Part shown: positions 49,178 through 57,500 of the stretch, in pieces
Numbering within the stretch: position 1 is the first letter of the stretch
Layout of the letters: each line of letters starts with the position of its first letter
Source: Candidatus Woesearchaeota archaeon
Lineage (GTDB): Archaea > Nanobdellota > Nanobdellia > UBA10117 > JABICX01
Length of the DNA stretch: 64,000 nt
Assembly (NCBI GenBank): GCA_018652045.1
Contig: JABICX010000001.1
Coordinates: 1 to 64,000, forward strand
Reading direction: 5' to 3'
Notes under the pieces: model-generated
Database searches by the model: none
What the model saw: the letters and a program-made list of their open reading frames with translations, nothing else
What the model was told of the DNA's origin: nothing
Translations under genes and position numbers: made by a program

Positions 49178-49992
49178 TGTCTTTGGGGCAAAAAGTGGCT
49201 GACCAGCCGAAGAAGTTAGTAGGCATAGGTATAGGTAGATATACTCTAATTAGCTATAGCCCCAAACTATCTAGTTCTGAGCTAGTAAAGTTCCATTATG
49301 CGCTTTTAGGTAGAGGCAAACAACCTGGCCTTCTTCGAAAAACGCATAGCATAAAGCTAGCTAATTCTGTTATTCTTGCCCCCAAGGCATATAGTAAAGA
49401 AGTTCTTGACTTCTTGAGAACTTGGAAATGTAACATTTCCACGAAGGAAATCATAAACAAGGTTTCCGATGAGAAAAAGTTGCAACAGGCTGCTAAGAAG
49501 CTTGTAGCTAAGCGACGAGACATATCAGATGTCCTACTTGTGGACGCCAGCCTGATCTCAAAAAAGGCTAAATCTAGCCCAGTTGTCTGCCTTCTAACTC
49601 ACTCAAAAACACCACAACGAATCGCACAAAACCTGCAAAGCGAGATTGGCCTACCCGTTATCTTTGTACAAGCAGATCAGTTATTCACCCCTAAATATTC
49701 TTCCATTGTTGATGCCTTAAAACAAGGTACGAGCCTCATTACATCAAAGACTTTTGCCCCAAAGACTTTGTTTGTCTATTCGACAAAGCACATAAAAGGC
49801 TCAGATAAAGTCCGCTTCTTTTACGATCTAAAAGGACGCGGCAAACAAAAGGGTATCATAGAGAGCACTCGTAGCGAGTTCTTTGCTAAGTCAGTGATTA
49901 TCGCACCTAGCAAGAGCGTCGAAGCTATGCAGAAGTTCTTGACCAAGTGGAAGTGTCAGTACGAAAAAATGGAGGTAGCTGAAAGTGTCTAG
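49177..49992 (+). CDS. Unknown protein with duplicated domain flanking a nucleotidyltransferase-like segment
   Basis: The 271-residue soluble protein has two similar about 70-residue units at about 25-90 and 195-265. Each reads (F)xYxLxGRGKQxG, then AxSVI(L/I)AP, then FLxxWKC. The middle region (DISDVLLVDASLI ... VVCLLTHSKTP ... ALKQGTSLI) loosely resembles the second half of a small nucleotidyltransferase fold, without a visible catalytic GSxxxG/DxD. I do not recognise the family. It is transcribed from the GTTAA-array promoter and overlaps the next gene by 8 nt, so it may be a cytosolic regulator or partner of the anchored protein that follows. Confidence 0.75.
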   Translation: MSLGQKVADQPKKLVGIGIGRYTLISYSPKLSSSELVKFHYALLGRGKQPGLLRKTHSIKLANSVILAPKAYSKEVLDFLRTWKCNISTKEIINKVSDEKKLQQAAKKLVAKRRDISDVLLVDASLISKKAKSSPVVCLLTHSKTPQRIAQNLQSEIGLPVIFVQADQLFTPKYSSIVDALKQGTSLITSKTFAPKTLFVYSTKHIKGSDKVRFFYDLKGRGKQKGIIESTRSEFFAKSVIIAPSKSVEAMQKFLTKWKCQYEKMEVAESV

Positions 49993-50851
49993 AAAGTTTA
50001 GCTTCGTGACTGAGAGAAAGATACAGTACCTAGAGAACTCTCTCGCAAGGTTACAGGCTAGACGGACAGAGGTAGTAGATAGGCTAGATTGGCTGAACAC
50101 TGCATATAGTGAGAACATCGTTGACTATGAGCATTACATCATGCAGAGAAGTGTCCTGCTTAACGGGAAGACTGTAGATAGCTGGGACGCAGATTGGATT
50201 GCTCGGAGAACACAGATTGAAGAGACGCTGCACGCATTGCATTACGGTAGAGCAACAGCTGATGTAACACGCGCAGCAAAGAAGGCGTTCGGTATAGCCG
50301 CTGTATTCATAATGATCCTTGCGGCATTAGCTGGAATGCAGGCACAAGTACCAATCACTGGATTTGCAGGAGATAGCTCAGGATTTGTAGCTGAAGCAAA
50401 TATCACTGCATACTTTGCAGTAGCAGCATCCGAGAATCTCGCAGATGGAATAGAGTTCAGTACGATAGTTGCAGGTACAAATAACAATAACGCTTCAGAC
50501 AATTACAACAACGATAGTAGCGGAAGCTCAATGTATCTATCAGTATCAAACGACTCTAACGTGCCAATAGACTTCTGTCTAGCAGCAGATCAGAAGATGA
50601 AGAGCGGCACAGATGCAATAGAGTTAGCTAACTTTGTATGGAATAGCTCAACCTCAACAGACGCGTCAACACCAACTCTAGCAAGCGCAACAGCAATGAC
50701 AACAAGCTTCGTCAGCGCAGATACGGCAGTTACGGGTGGATTAAGTGAGTACTTGAGATTCTGGCTATCAGTACCTCTTGGACAGACAGCAGGAACATAC
50801 AATAACACAGTTACCTTAAGAGCGGTTCAGAATGGACAATCATGTAGTTAG
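49985..50851 (+). CDS. Membrane-anchored protein with coiled N terminus and beta domain shared with the giant
   Basis: The 288-residue protein starts at GTG; GGAGGT (49971-49976) lies 8 nt upstream and fixes this. Residues 1-90 are charged, helical and probably cytosolic. A membrane helix follows (about 98-118, GIAAVFIMILAALAGM), then VPITGFAG. The rest is an Asn/Ser/Thr-rich outer domain. Its end, YLRFWLSVPLGQTAGTYNN, matches the giant's C-terminal YMKFYLTVPGNQTVGIYNN, and the preceding strands also align. The two proteins therefore share a C-terminal beta domain, and this one may cap or anchor the fibre (inference). Confidence 0.8.
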   Translation: MSRKFSFVTERKIQYLENSLARLQARRTEVVDRLDWLNTAYSENIVDYEHYIMQRSVLLNGKTVDSWDADWIARRTQIEETLHALHYGRATADVTRAAKKAFGIAAVFIMILAALAGMQAQVPITGFAGDSSGFVAEANITAYFAVAASENLADGIEFSTIVAGTNNNNASDNYNNDSSGSSMYLSVSNDSNVPIDFCLAADQKMKSGTDAIELANFVWNSSTSTDASTPTLASATAMTTSFVSADTAVTGGLSEYLRFWLSVPLGQTAGTYNNTVTLRAVQNGQSCS

Positions 50852-50882
50852 TTCTAACTTTAGTTTTCTTGGGATAGTAAAA

Positions 50883-50901
50883 CCTTCTTTTCTAAAGAAG
50901 G
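50883..50901. terminator. Perfect 8-bp hairpin in intergenic region
   Basis: CCTTCTTT-TCT-AAAGAAGG forms a perfect stem with a 3-nt loop, 32 nt after the stop at 50851. No T-run follows it, so it may act in RNA stability rather than termination. Confidence 0.35.
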
Positions 50902-50967
50902 GATTACGTTCAGAATGGATGGAGTTGTGCTTAGTTTTACGTAGTTACTTTTAGGTAGTTAGCAATG

Positions 50968-50977
50968 GTTTTATATC
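50968..50977 (+). promoter_or_regulatory. TATA-like box for the 50997 gene pair
   Basis: GTTTTATATC is centred about 25 nt upstream of the ATG at 50997, indicating leaderless transcription. Confidence 0.5.
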
Positions 50978-50996
50978 AGAGCCGACAGATTAAATC

Positions 50997-51209
50997 ATGA
51001 ATATTGGAGATAGGCGCACTCAGGGGGCTATTTTTGTAGTTGTAGTATTAGTTGCTATGGTTTTCTTTTATGGTGATATTGGAACAACCGAACCCGAACA
51101 AAAGAGCGCACCATCCTCGAGCGACGCAACAATTGGTATAACAATCTTGCCCAGCGAGGCGGTAATTGGTGATAATGGTGGAGAGGTATTAGATGGCGAA
51201 GCGAGCTAG
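50997..51209 (+). CDS. Small single-TM protein (70 aa)
   Basis: A short cytosolic N terminus (MNIGDRRTQ), one hydrophobic helix (about residues 10-27) and a short outer segment ending ATIGITILPSE plus an acidic tail. It overlaps the next gene by 17 nt; the overlap carries that gene's ribosome binding site. Similar in plan to the 66-aa protein at 53005, which also precedes an anchored beta protein. Function unknown; perhaps a chaperone-like or assembly partner of the downstream product. Confidence 0.7.
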   Translation: MNIGDRRTQGAIFVVVVLVAMVFFYGDIGTTEPEQKSAPSSSDATIGITILPSEAVIGDNGGEVLDGEAS

Positions 51210-51828
51210 ACAGGTAAAGAGCAGTAATCGAAGCAACTTTAAAGTTTCAAACGAGTTGTTAGCAGGATTGCTAGTACTTGCAATCGCAATATCATTTTTC
51301 GACATATTCGCAGGAGTTGGTACCGAACTAACTGGATATAGTACTGTTGAGAACAATGCATCCGCAGCTGTGACCATAACGTCAGTTACATCTATTAATT
51401 GGACAACCGCATCTATTGACTGGGGTTCTGGAGCAGTAACCGCACCTGGACCAGCTGTATTAGATTCTGAAGCCGGAACTACAAGTTTGGGAACATGGAC
51501 TGCAAATGGAACTATATTACAATTAGAGAACATTGGTGGAGATGACGTAGTCTTAAATATGACTAGTAACTCAACTGCCGGGCAGTTTATCGGTGGAAGT
51601 AGTCCTACATTTAAGTGGAAGTTTGCGCAAGGTGAAGGAACCTCCTGTACCAGTATACAAGATACATCGTATACAGCAGTATCTGATGGAACTGGAAAGC
51701 AGATATGTGCAGTATTTTACGCAAATGACACAAACGACTTACTTAACATGTCTATTGAATTAACAATACCTGCAGACGCAACATCTGGAGCAAAATCTGC
51801 AACAATAACTGCTACGGGCGTAGCATAA
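51193..51828 (+). CDS. Membrane-anchored beta-sandwich surface protein (211 aa)
   Basis: The basic N terminus (MAKRARQVKSS) is followed by a helix at about residues 22-40, then ELTGYSTVENN, then an outer Ser/Thr/Asn-rich beta domain with several sequons. It ends with LTIPADATSGAKSATITA, a terminal strand pattern comparable to the 288-aa protein and the giant's C terminus. GAGAGGT (51181-51187) lies 5 nt before the ATG. A T-rich stretch after the stop may end the transcript. Probably a minor surface or fibre component. Confidence 0.75.
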   Translation: MAKRARQVKSSNRSNFKVSNELLAGLLVLAIAISFFDIFAGVGTELTGYSTVENNASAAVTITSVTSINWTTASIDWGSGAVTAPGPAVLDSEAGTTSLGTWTANGTILQLENIGGDDVVLNMTSNSTAGQFIGGSSPTFKWKFAQGEGTSCTSIQDTSYTAVSDGTGKQICAVFYANDTNDLLNMSIELTIPADATSGAKSATITATGVA

Positions 51829-51849
51829 TTTTCATTTGTTTTCTTAAGT

Positions 51850-51860
51850 AAACTATAAAT
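51850..51860 (+). promoter_or_regulatory. TATA-like box for the 51883 operon
   Basis: AAACTATAAAT is centred about 26-28 nt upstream of the ATG at 51883, so a leaderless message is likely. Confidence 0.5.
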
Positions 51861-51882
51861 ATCTAACCTGATCCTAATAGAT

Positions 51883-53004
51883 ATGAAGTTTAGACTGTTA
51901 GTGATCTTATTGTTAGTTGCCTGTATAATATCCGTATCTCAAGCAGAGGCAATTGGATTGGCACACGGTCCACTTAAGCACACTTTTGAAGCTGAAAAGG
52001 AGATAAACGTTGATTTCAAAGTAATATATTTCCAAGACCTGGACGCATTAGATATTGTATTGGCAGGCGGTTTAACTGATTATGCAACGATGAGTGAGTT
52101 ACAGGAAGATGGTAGTTTTTCAATTAAAATAGATTTACCAGCAGATATCCCCGACCCCGGAACACATGTTCTTACAGTAAGTGCGTATGAAGTACAACCT
52201 TCTGCAGGAATGGTGGGTGTTGATACGCGTATTATTAATCGTATACAGGTATTTGTCCCTTTTGACGGTAAGTATCTTGAGATAACTTCATTTGAAGCAG
52301 ATAATGTAGTTATTGGTAACCCTGGTAAGTTTAGAATTGGTGTAGAAAATCTTGGTACTGATGCAATAACTGCAGCATACGCAAAGGTTGAGATATATGA
52401 TAATCTTACTCAAAAGAAGATTGCTACAGTACAATCCGATCAGATTGGACTAGATTCGTTTGAATCAAATGGTTTTGAGGTGAGATGGCCACACCCAACA
52501 CAAAAAAATAGTATATATGACGCAAAAGCAACAGTGTATTTTGATGGCCAGTCAACTCAGGCAGACACAACTTTTAGAGTAGGTGAACTACTTGTTGAGG
52601 TTACCGATTTCTCAAAACAGGTACAACAAGCAAAGACCGCACCCTTTGAGATACAGGTAGAAAGCAAGTGGAACGAAGAGATAACTGATGTGTATGCGAG
52701 AGTTATGATCAACGAGAGTGAGTTTAAGTCATATCCGATGGATATTGAGGCGTGGGGAAGTGAGAATATGACTGCATATGTCGATGCATCTCTATTTGAG
52801 GTTGGGGCGATAGTACCTGTAAGTATTGAGCTTCATTTTAATGGCGAGACTCACGCAACACAGGGTGAAGTAGAGATTGTTGAAGCAAAGTTTAGTTTAA
52901 GTTCACCAAACGTAATATATGTACTTATTGCTATAGCGTTAATCATTGGAATCTATGTTCTGAAAAAGATAAATATTAATATATCTGTCAGAAAAAAGGT
53001 ATGA
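51883..53004 (+). CDS. Secreted CARDB-like beta protein with C-terminal membrane anchor (373 aa)
   Basis: A signal peptide (LLVILLLVACIISVSQAEA) is followed by an N-terminal beta domain. Two CARDB-like beta-sandwich segments come next, the first around residues 140-240 with NPGKFRIGVENLGTDAI and the second around 245-335. The C-terminal helix VIYVLIAIALIIGIYVL is followed by a basic tail, so the bulk lies outside the cell. Its stop abuts the next ATG (TGAATG). Probably an anchored scaffold or assembly protein working with the two small proteins encoded downstream. Confidence 0.75.
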   Translation: MKFRLLVILLLVACIISVSQAEAIGLAHGPLKHTFEAEKEINVDFKVIYFQDLDALDIVLAGGLTDYATMSELQEDGSFSIKIDLPADIPDPGTHVLTVSAYEVQPSAGMVGVDTRIINRIQVFVPFDGKYLEITSFEADNVVIGNPGKFRIGVENLGTDAITAAYAKVEIYDNLTQKKIATVQSDQIGLDSFESNGFEVRWPHPTQKNSIYDAKATVYFDGQSTQADTTFRVGELLVEVTDFSKQVQQAKTAPFEIQVESKWNEEITDVYARVMINESEFKSYPMDIEAWGSENMTAYVDASLFEVGAIVPVSIELHFNGETHATQGEVEIVEAKFSLSSPNVIYVLIAIALIIGIYVLKKININISVRKKV

Positions 53005-53205
53005 ATGCGGAGTATACCTTTAAGCCTGTTTGTTTTAGGATTAGTCGTAGTCATCAGTGTAGGTCTCTATGTACCATATGTTATCGAACAGGTAGGTTGG
53101 ACGCCAATTGATAAACCTACTGTAATTGATGTTGAATCAGAATCAGGTAATCTTTTTTTTACAATCGATCCAAAGGAGAATGTAACTAACAATGGCACGA
53201 GTTAA
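53005..53205 (+). CDS. Small single-TM protein (66 aa)
   Basis: One hydrophobic helix near the N terminus (LSLFVLGLVVVISVGLYV) and a short outer tail with ESGNLFFTIDPKENVT. The start directly follows the previous stop, with AAAAAGGT just upstream. It overlaps the next gene by 14 nt. Its plan resembles the 70-aa protein at 50997: helix, linker, one strand ending P(S/K)E, then a downstream anchored beta protein. Function unknown. Confidence 0.7.
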   Translation: MRSIPLSLFVLGLVVVISVGLYVPYVIEQVGWTPIDKPTVIDVESESGNLFFTIDPKENVTNNGTS

Positions 53206-53605
53206 CCTGACCAAGGCAGTATTTCTGTATATAGTTATATACATAATTGTGTTCGGCGCGTCGTATCTTTACTATCTACATAGAACTGAGGTTGTAATCT
53301 ATGACACAAACTTTATTGTAGGAGATCACGTCGGTTTTGATCTTAACAGTAGTGTTATCACTTTTGGTATGGTTACACCTGCAGGTTCGGCTTCAAGGGG
53401 AATAAACATATTAGAATCTGATGTAGCACGTCATGCAAAGTTATACGCACGTGGAGATGTGTCTAAGTTCATAAGCACGTCGCAACATAGTGTATACGTT
53501 GCACCAGATTCTGCGCAAGAGATTATGCTAGACGTTAGCATACCTGTAGATCTATCTTTTGGAAACTATTCAGGTAAGGTTAAGGTCGTTCTACTGACTG
53601 ATTAG
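53192..53605 (+). CDS. Small N-anchored beta-domain protein (137 aa)
   Basis: An N-terminal helix (VFLYIVIYIIVFGASYLYYL) anchors an outer beta domain with SSVITFGMVTPAGS and a final LDVSIPVDLSFGNYSGKVKVVLL. The closing motif is the same type of terminal strand pair seen in the 211- and 288-aa proteins. Translationally coupled to the 66-aa gene (14-nt overlap). A role as a minor surface subunit is inferred. Confidence 0.7.
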   Translation: MARVNLTKAVFLYIVIYIIVFGASYLYYLHRTEVVIYDTNFIVGDHVGFDLNSSVITFGMVTPAGSASRGINILESDVARHAKLYARGDVSKFISTSQHSVYVAPDSAQEIMLDVSIPVDLSFGNYSGKVKVVLLTD

Positions 53606-53631
53606 TAGTGATTTTTAAGCCAGGCAACACG

Positions 53632-53643
53632 AAAAGTATAAAT
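53632..53643 (+). promoter_or_regulatory. TATA-like box that decides the 53666 start
   Basis: AAAAGTATAAAT sits about 28 nt upstream of the ATG at 53666 and overlaps the alternative ATG at 53642, so translation from 53642 is unlikely. Confidence 0.55.
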
Positions 53644-53665
53644 GTACCTGAATGTTAAGTATAAT

Positions 53666-54502
53666 ATGAAGCAGTTGTCGAAGAAGGCACTAGCGTTATT
53701 GCTAGTGATCTATATCATAGTGCTAGGTAGCAGAGTCTATACGAAAGTAACTGATGAAAGCCTAACTAGTTATATGGAATACAACCCGGTCGATAATGTA
53801 ACGATTAATTTTTATCTTAACTCTGCTCCGACGCAGGTAGAAGACTTACCTGATCTCGAATGGAACGAAGGATACACTTACACCGGTTTAGATTTAGACG
53901 ATTACTTTAATGATACTCCTGGAGAGATTCTTTCATACACATTCACTGGACCGAATAACATTGCGATAGCGATTGGTAACGATTCGGTTATAACGGCTAT
54001 TCCCGTATCTAGTAGCTGGACAGGTACAGATTACGTTATTTTTACTGCTTGGGATAATTATGGTCTAAGTACTGCAGGCAATAACGCAACACTCACAGTT
54101 GTTCCTTACGACGCACCTACGACTTCTTCTAGTAGTGGTAGTGGCGGAGGAGGCGGAGGAGGAGGCGGCACTAAGTACGAAAAAGCAGTATGTGTAGAGA
54201 ACTGGGCATGTACTGATTGGACGCGCTGCATTTCAGGCAAGCAAACTAGAACATGTCTTGATGTACATAACTGCGACGTTAATGATACAATGCCTTCAAT
54301 ATCACAAACATGTACAGTTAGTGCGGTAGAAGAGTCGTTTGAGATAGAAGATTTACCTTTTGAACCGATTATAAGAGAGGTATCTCATAGACCCGTATTA
54401 TGGGTCGTACTCGTGTTGGTAGCAGTGTTCTCATTTGAGTTATACATCTACCTAAAGCAACGGAAAAAGCGGAGTGCACTCCAGGGGAACTATTATGGAT
54501 AA
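53666..54502 (+). CDS. Anchored surface protein: Ig-like domain, poly-Gly linker, Cys/Trp module, C-terminal TM
   Basis: About 278 residues. A hydrophobic N terminus (ALALLLVIYIIVLGS) precedes a cadherin/Ig-like domain with YTGLDLDDYFNDT and WTGTDYVIFTAWD, which recurs in the next protein. A poly-Gly linker (nine Gly) leads to a thrombospondin-1-like module, CVENWACTDWTRC then QTRTC. A second helix (VLWVVLVLVAVFSFELYIYL) and basic tail end it. The poly-Gly plus CVENW module is a pattern I associate with DPANN surface proteins. The start is chosen from the TATA position. It overlaps the next gene by 8 nt. Confidence 0.78.
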   Translation: MKQLSKKALALLLVIYIIVLGSRVYTKVTDESLTSYMEYNPVDNVTINFYLNSAPTQVEDLPDLEWNEGYTYTGLDLDDYFNDTPGEILSYTFTGPNNIAIAIGNDSVITAIPVSSSWTGTDYVIFTAWDNYGLSTAGNNATLTVVPYDAPTTSSSSGSGGGGGGGGGTKYEKAVCVENWACTDWTRCISGKQTRTCLDVHNCDVNDTMPSISQTCTVSAVEESFEIEDLPFEPIIREVSHRPVLWVVLVLVAVFSFELYIYLKQRKKRSALQGNYYG

Positions 54503-57500
54503 AAAAGAGATTCAACGGCAGTATAATAAAGAACTTGTATCTGTTATGATCTTTACTACACTTATTCTACTAGCCTTTGTCTTTGGAAGCTTATATTATT
54601 ACACCTGTAGTCTACCTGAGGGATGCTTGTATAATACACATTTTACTATTTTCTTCGCAATATTGTTTGTTTTACTTTTAGTTATGATACGTATAGAGAA
54701 ACATAAACTTAAGCATCATATACTACGTATTCATGAAAAGATAAAGAGAAAGAACGTCTTGCCACCAAAGCCACTTGATTCAATTGATTCTAAGTTGAAA
54801 GGGATTGAGAAGAACCTACGCAAGACTGCACTACCGACGTTAATCAGTGATTTTTCTAACGTCTTTAAGGAACTAACTGTACGGTTGTTGGGTATAAAAG
54901 GTAACTTTACTTACGAAGAGTTACTTGTGCGCCTGGAAAAATCACACTTACAAGAGAAATTACGTTTAGATTTGATTAAGACTGCAGAGTTTTTGCAATT
55001 AGTGCAGTACAAAGACAAAAAGTTATCTCTTAGCGAGTTACGTGAGTTAGTTAGATACACACGTAATCTTGTACGAATACATAATTTTTATCCACCTAAA
55101 CCTAAAACACCAAAATACGAGAATTTAAAACCAAAACTACCTTCACCTAAGCACGCGCATTACATCGCACTCTTCATAGTGTTGTTTATTGCAGTAGGTG
55201 CATATGTATCGGGATCTATGCAAGGTATAACTGGATTTTCTACTTACCAAGTAACTGAAGGTACGGGTGGATCAGTTACGGTATTTACCATTGCGGATCA
55301 GACTGTTGTAGAGGGACATAACCTATCTATAATTGTATATGCTAACGACTCAGATTCTGAAGCAATAACTTTTGACATTGGAGATAGCGATCCTTCCTGG
55401 GTAAATATTACAACAATTAGTAGTTCAACTGCAGGTGGCGCAAACGCAACAGGAAACCTAACCTTTACACCCGCTTCAACGGGAGATACAGGAGATAATT
55501 ACAATGTAACTATAATTGCGCGTTCAGTTGATAATGACGCAGCTTCGGAGGGAATAAATGTTAATGTTACTGAGAACACCGCTCCAACAGCAAACGTAAC
55601 GATTCCTAACATGACTTGGCCAGAAGATACAGTAAACAATAGTTATGATCTGGATGATTACTTTAATGATACTGAAAATGATACGTTGAGTTATACGTAT
55701 TCAGGTAATACGAACATAGCAATATCAATTGCAAGTGGTGTTGCAACACTCACTCCTACGTCAAACTGGAATGGGACTGAAACGATAACCTTCACTGCTT
55801 CAGATGGTATTGATACAACCAATTCTAACGCAGTTTTGATGAATGTAACTGGTGTATATGATCAGGCAGAGATGTCTGGCTTTGCAGTCTTGCCGAGTTC
55901 ACCACATAACTTGAGTAATCTGACTTGTAGTTGGACTGTGGCGAGTAATGATACCACTGCGAACATAACCGCAAATGTTTCGTGGTATATTCTTAATACT
56001 TCCTGGCAACTTGAGATGCAGCAGAATAATGTTACCTGTTCCGCAAATGGTGTGTGTAATGCTTCAGAATTAATATTCTATACCAATACAAGTATAGATG
56101 ATGTTTGGAATTGTACTGCTAACATATCTGATCAATCAAATTATACTTTCTTTTCAGCTAATAACACGATCGTTAGCGCAGCACCGACCATACTTACAGT
56201 AACTACGAACTCTAATGATTATAATCGTACTCCGATAAATTCTAGCGCAATATTTAACGTGACGTGGTCGGATGTAGATACGTTGAACATAAGTACGCAT
56301 ATATGTAGCACCTCTTCAGGTAATACGAGCGGTTGTAATGGAACTGAATTATGTGGTGTAAACAGCACAAATGCTACGATTATTTCATGTAACTATACTG
56401 TTTTAGCTACTGATGTTGTGAACACATCGGTGTGGGTTTTTGCATGCGACGATACTACTTGTTCTAATACTACAACTACTTTTTATGTTAATCAGATACC
56501 TGCAATGAATGAAGTAACTAGCACGTTTAACTATCTTAGTGGCACCGGTATAACTTTTGGTAATGGTGAGTTTGACGCACCACCTGTTTTAAATCAACAA
56601 GCAATGTTTAAACTCAATAGCTCTGCTTTGTATACATTAGATAAGATAAATGTGTCTAACGCTACGTTCTACATAAGTATAACTGAACTGTTGGGTAACT
56701 GGACAGGAGGCATAACTGTATTGAGCATTACAAATCAATCTTGGTTAACAAACGATAGTATTGCTGCACTAACTTCCCTGACAGGTACTGAATCTAACTT
56801 TACAGAGATTAACACAACTGCGGTTCGAGGTATGAATGTATCTGATTTAGTTACTGCTGCATACGCGAGTAATCTGATAAATATTTCACTTAAGATATCT
56901 GCAACACAGGGAAGTGGTACGCTTAACGATTCAGAGATACCAACTACTTACTTTTCAGTTGGAGATAATGACACCGGCAGTACGCTTGGTGGTATGACCT
57001 TTAGCACAACTACGAACATAACCGCAAATCTGACAAAGTTGATTCCAGATTATAACTGGAACATGAATGTTGTACAAAGTGGACCTGATTTAGATAGTTA
57101 CTTTTATGATCCAGATGGTTACGATCTGAATTTTAGTACAAGTGGATCATCGTATGTAACTGTAGCCATCGCCAATGACACACACATCGCTACATTCACA
57201 CCTACCTCTGGTTGGTATGGTACTGAGACAATAAACTTCATAGCAACTGATGCTGCTAATGAGACAATGTATAGTAATCTTGTGAGTCTGACCGTAAACT
57301 ATGTCGCAGGAGATACAGTTACAACTACAACTACATCTAGTTCCAGTTCGACAAAAGTTAAACGAATGTCTATAGAACTAACCGCAAATGATATTGAGTT
57401 GTATCCAACTGATGCTAAGATTCTCCAAATGCAGGTGTCTAATACGGGAGATGTTAATCTTGATAAGATATCTCTTGCAGCATTGTTCCCAAGCATCACC

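Noticed and set aside
53642..53665. Upstream ATG at 53642 as start of the 278-aa protein
   Set aside because: It lies inside the likely TATA box; ATG 53666 fits both the promoter spacing and a standard signal sequence.
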